A model generated the notes under the pieces. The model did no database searches. It was given only the letters and a program-made list of their open reading frames with translations, and was not told where the DNA came from. Shown here in pieces: positions 4,752 to 6,943 of a DNA stretch of 6,943 nucleotides. The DNA is from an uncultured Flavobacteriales bacterium. Its GTDB lineage: Bacteria > Bacteroidota > Bacteroidia > Flavobacteriales_D > Crocinitomicaceae. How positions within the stretch are numbered: the stretch's first letter is position 1; each line of letters starts with the position of its first letter. Where the stretch lies: positions 1 to 6,943 of the forward strand of contig CAJWCX010000060.1 of assembly GCA_913031405.1 (NCBI GenBank), read 5' to 3'. A program made the translations under genes and the position numbers.

Positions 4752-6943
4752 TCAATCGTTGCGAATCAAATGAATGTTGCCGTGCTTATTTATTGCTTTG
4801 CCACCATTTGTCGTCGCTTTGATGAGATAAAAATATACACCATCCTCTGCTTCATTTCCATTCAATATGTTTCCATCCCATGCGAAATTTGCTTGTTCAA
4901 AAGTTCTAATCAAATTTCCCCACCTATTATATATGTGACAATTAAATGTCTTGATACCTTGAAAATCAATTAGTTCAAAATAATCATTATTTCCATCATT
5001 ATTTGGTGTAAATACATTTGGAACGTTTAAGTCACAATCATAAAAAACAATATATGCGCTGTCGGTGTATATACCACAACTATTTGATGCTGTTACCCAA
5101 TAATAATTAGTTTGATTAATATCAATTGAGTTCTCTATGCTTCCGTTGTCCCATAAATAACCTGTATTTTGATCCGCTGTTAGGGCGATTAGTTTATAAT
5201 TTTCACCGATACAAAGTAAAGTGTCGAGAACTTCTGTATATGGGTCAGGAATAAATTCAATTTGAAATGACGCTTGGGTATTGCATACAGTATCCTGATA
5301 AGCTATGGTGTAAATACCAGGTTCAGATGCCTCCAATGAAGGATTGGTGTTCAATTCATTATCAAATGTGATGTTGGTGCTTGAGGCTGACCATTGACTA
5401 CCTGTAAACGAAACAATATTTTCAATTTGAAAAGAAAGGTTACATAATGCGGTATCTGTTAAATCAACTATAGGAGCAGGGATTTCATCAATAAGGAAAT
5501 CAGCCGAGGTTGAACAATTTAGGCTATCTACAACTATGAGTTCATAACTTCCCCAGTTCAAATTCTCAAATGTACCTATTGAATTGACGGAAATGGTGTC
5601 ATTTTCTAAGAAAATAAAATAGGAGTAAGGGGTGACTCCAAGAGAAACAAATGCATCAATTGTTCCATTGACTAATCCACAATAATCGTCTGTAACCATT
5701 ACGGTGTCGATTTGAGGATTTGTTGAAGGCAAGATCTCAACACTTTCCTGATTCGTGCATCCTTCTGAATCCAATATGACTAACTCGTAGATTCCTGGAT
5801 TATTTTGCTCAAATTGAGAGGAACTCATATAGCTTAGGCCACTATCAATACTGTATTGATAACCGGGGGTCCCTCCAGTTCCGTCAAAAGAAATGGTTCC
5901 ATTTTCATTACCACAGGTGGTATTTTCAACGATGAGGTTGACGATAAATAAGGAGTCTACACCTTCCAACAAGACTTGGGCAGTATCAATACAGTCATTT
6001 TCATCAACAATGATGATGTTATATAATAAAGTATCTAGTTCCGTAAAGCTTCCGGAGGATTGAAAATTACTCCCGTTATCAATACTAAATTGATAATCAG
6101 GTGTGCCACCAAAAGCTGTAATTTCGATTTCTCCATTGATTCCTCCACAAAACGGATTCAAAACTGATATGTTGTCAATTTCTGGAAAATCAACAGATAC
6201 AAACACAGTATCATAACAAAAATTTTCACCGTCAGTCATTTCGATTACATAAATCGTATCTTCTGCTGGGCATGCTTGTACGGGATTTTCTCCAGTATAA
6301 TTCCCTTCGCCATAGGAATAATTATCATGAAGCCACGTCATATTATAGTTTGTCGTAACTAAGGAGATTTCAACATTATCCATTCCCCAATGATCGTATA
6401 TTTCAGAAGTCGCTTCGAGTTGAGTCCACCTGAACATTGTGTTAGTGGTCTGCGCTGCGACAGGGATATTTTCACAATATTGATTCCATACGGTCATCGA
6501 AGATGGTGCTCCTCCGTTTAAAGGGGGCCAATAATTTATGGTGTTCCAACTTGCTCCGTTATTGATCGAGTATTGAAGGGTAACACCTTCATCTCCCAGG
6601 TCGGGTCCCTCACACGGTGAAGGATCTTCTTGAATGGCATATCTCATTTCAAAACATACATTGCCTCCTGACGAGACATCAAGACCCACGGTAGCCATTG
6701 TCCTTGGTGCAGGAGAACTATTTCCCATCCACATAAATTGACTTCCATCCAACGAGGGTATTCCACAGGTCGATGCTGATATGGTAACAGTTTGGGTAAA
6801 ATCCCAGCCTACAGGTTGACCGCTATTAAAGTTCTCAGTGAAGGCACTTGTATTTTCTCCAAAACCATTTGCTGATAATGTAACGCAATCATTACAGGCT
6901 ATATTTTCAGAAGAAATTGATCCCTCAACAGTGCATTGTCCAA
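4752..6943 (-). CDS. T9SS-secreted surface protein: reelin-like repeat, SprB repeats, type B C-terminal sorting domain (partial, N-terminus missing)
   Basis: The frame is open to the right edge with no stop, so at least 729 residues are visible and the signal peptide lies outside. Numbering from the first full codon (6941): a reelin-like repeat at ~34-195 (FNSGQPVGW 38-46, CFEMRYAI with Cys96, EGVTLQYSINNGASW 118-132, FRWTQ, DHWGMDNVEI 183-192); a linker with YGEGNYTG; three SprB-type repeats (~256-327, 334-404, 413-486) of the form C-G-x-x-N-G-x-I...G-x-T-P-x-Y; two Ig-like segments (~489-564 and ~568-636, the latter with GYLWDNGS and YYWVTASNSCG); and the gliding-motility-associated C-terminal domain (TIGR04131/CHU_C type) at ~637-729, with VPNVFTPNNDGNNDYF, YNRWGNLI, WDG, EDGVYFYLIKA and the final strand GNIHLIRND. 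It should be exported by Sec, then across the outer membrane by the T9SS, and displayed or released. SprB relatives act in gliding and adhesion; the ligand here is unknown. Confidence 0.92.
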   Translation of the reverse strand, partial: GQCTVEGSISSENIACNDCVTLSANGFGENTSAFTENFNSGQPVGWDFTQTVTISASTCGIPSLDGSQFMWMGNSSPAPRTMATVGLDVSSGGNVCFEMRYAIQEDPSPCEGPDLGDEGVTLQYSINNGASWNTINYWPPLNGGAPSSMTVWNQYCENIPVAAQTTNTMFRWTQLEATSEIYDHWGMDNVEISLVTTNYNMTWLHDNYSYGEGNYTGENPVQACPAEDTIYVIEMTDGENFCYDTVFVSVDFPEIDNISVLNPFCGGINGEIEITAFGGTPDYQFSIDNGSNFQSSGSFTELDTLLYNIIIVDENDCIDTAQVLLEGVDSLFIVNLIVENTTCGNENGTISFDGTGGTPGYQYSIDSGLSYMSSSQFEQNNPGIYELVILDSEGCTNQESVEILPSTNPQIDTVMVTDDYCGLVNGTIDAFVSLGVTPYSYFIFLENDTISVNSIGTFENLNWGSYELIVVDSLNCSTSADFLIDEIPAPIVDLTDTALCNLSFQIENIVSFTGSQWSASSTNITFDNELNTNPSLEASEPGIYTIAYQDTVCNTQASFQIEFIPDPYTEVLDTLLCIGENYKLIALTADQNTGYLWDNGSIENSIDINQTNYYWVTASNSCGIYTDSAYIVFYDCDLNVPNVFTPNNDGNNDYFELIDFQGIKTFNCHIYNRWGNLIRTFEQANFAWDGNILNGNEAEDGVYFYLIKATTNGGKAINKHGNIHLIRND
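5484..6176 (-). repeat. Three SprB-type protein repeats
   Basis: Three consecutive units of ~71-74 residues occur at about 6176-5961, 5942-5730 and 5705-5484. Each opens with a Cys-Gly followed by NG-E/T-I, continues to a Gly-x-Thr-Pro-x-Tyr strand and ends in a strand with a late Cys (ENDC, SEGC, SLNC). The first two share GGTP-x-Y-Q-x-SID-x-G and keep visible DNA similarity around their 'SID' codons (near 5848 and 6083). The third is more diverged (GVTPYSYFIF). This is a typical layout for Bacteroidota adhesin-like proteins. Confidence 0.8.

Noticed and set aside
4770..4973. Plus-strand frame opposite the T9SS C-terminal domain
   Set aside because: Antisense to a diagnostic sorting domain; no recognisable features.
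6750..6752. TTG at 6752 as start of the surface-protein gene
   Set aside because: The codons upstream stay open to the window edge and encode the N-terminal part of the same reelin-like domain (FNSGQPVGW, Cys60), so this TTG is an internal leucine.
1..6943. CRISPR array, tRNA/rRNA, insertion sequence, toxin-antitoxin or defence system
   Set aside because: Reading both strands showed no spaced direct repeats, tRNA-like cloverleaf, transposase or defence-enzyme motif. The 'YwqK antitoxin' family name does not imply a toxin partner, and none is adjacent.

Overview
The window is a compact, AT-rich stretch of a Bacteroidota genome, most likely Flavobacteriia or a relative. The strongest evidence is the gene at the right edge. 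It encodes a surface protein with SprB-type repeats and a gliding-motility-associated C-terminal domain, the type B sorting signal of the type IX secretion system (T9SS), which is confined to this phylum. A Bacteroidota-like -7 promoter box (TAnnTTTG) and a MORN/YwqK-like repeat protein fit the same assignment.

Layout from left to right: a low-specificity L-threonine aldolase (minus strand, C-terminus beyond the left edge); a 28-bp divergent gap holding a perfectly centred palindrome; a TauE/SafE-family membrane transporter (plus strand); then a minus-strand block to the right edge. In transcription order that block contains the T9SS-secreted multidomain protein (5' end beyond the window), a WbpM/CapD-like membrane-bound nucleotide-sugar dehydratase/epimerase, a hotdog-fold acyl-CoA thioesterase, and a secreted MORN-repeat protein. 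No intergenic stretch exceeds 30 bp. The transporter and the MORN gene converge with stop codons overlapping by 4 bases.

The last three minus-strand genes are joined by ATGA start/stop overlaps, and the secreted-protein gene ends only 22 bp upstream of them. All four may therefore be one transcript, although their functions (cell-surface protein, surface-polysaccharide sugar synthesis, thioester hydrolysis, envelope repeat protein) do not form one obvious pathway. A broad cell-envelope theme is the most that can be inferred.

I saw no RNA genes, CRISPR arrays, insertion sequences, defence systems or replication origins. The points most worth a second look are the reelin-like repeat in the bacterial surface protein, the symmetric palindrome at the exact centre of the divergent promoter gap, and the CXXCH motif in the MORN protein.
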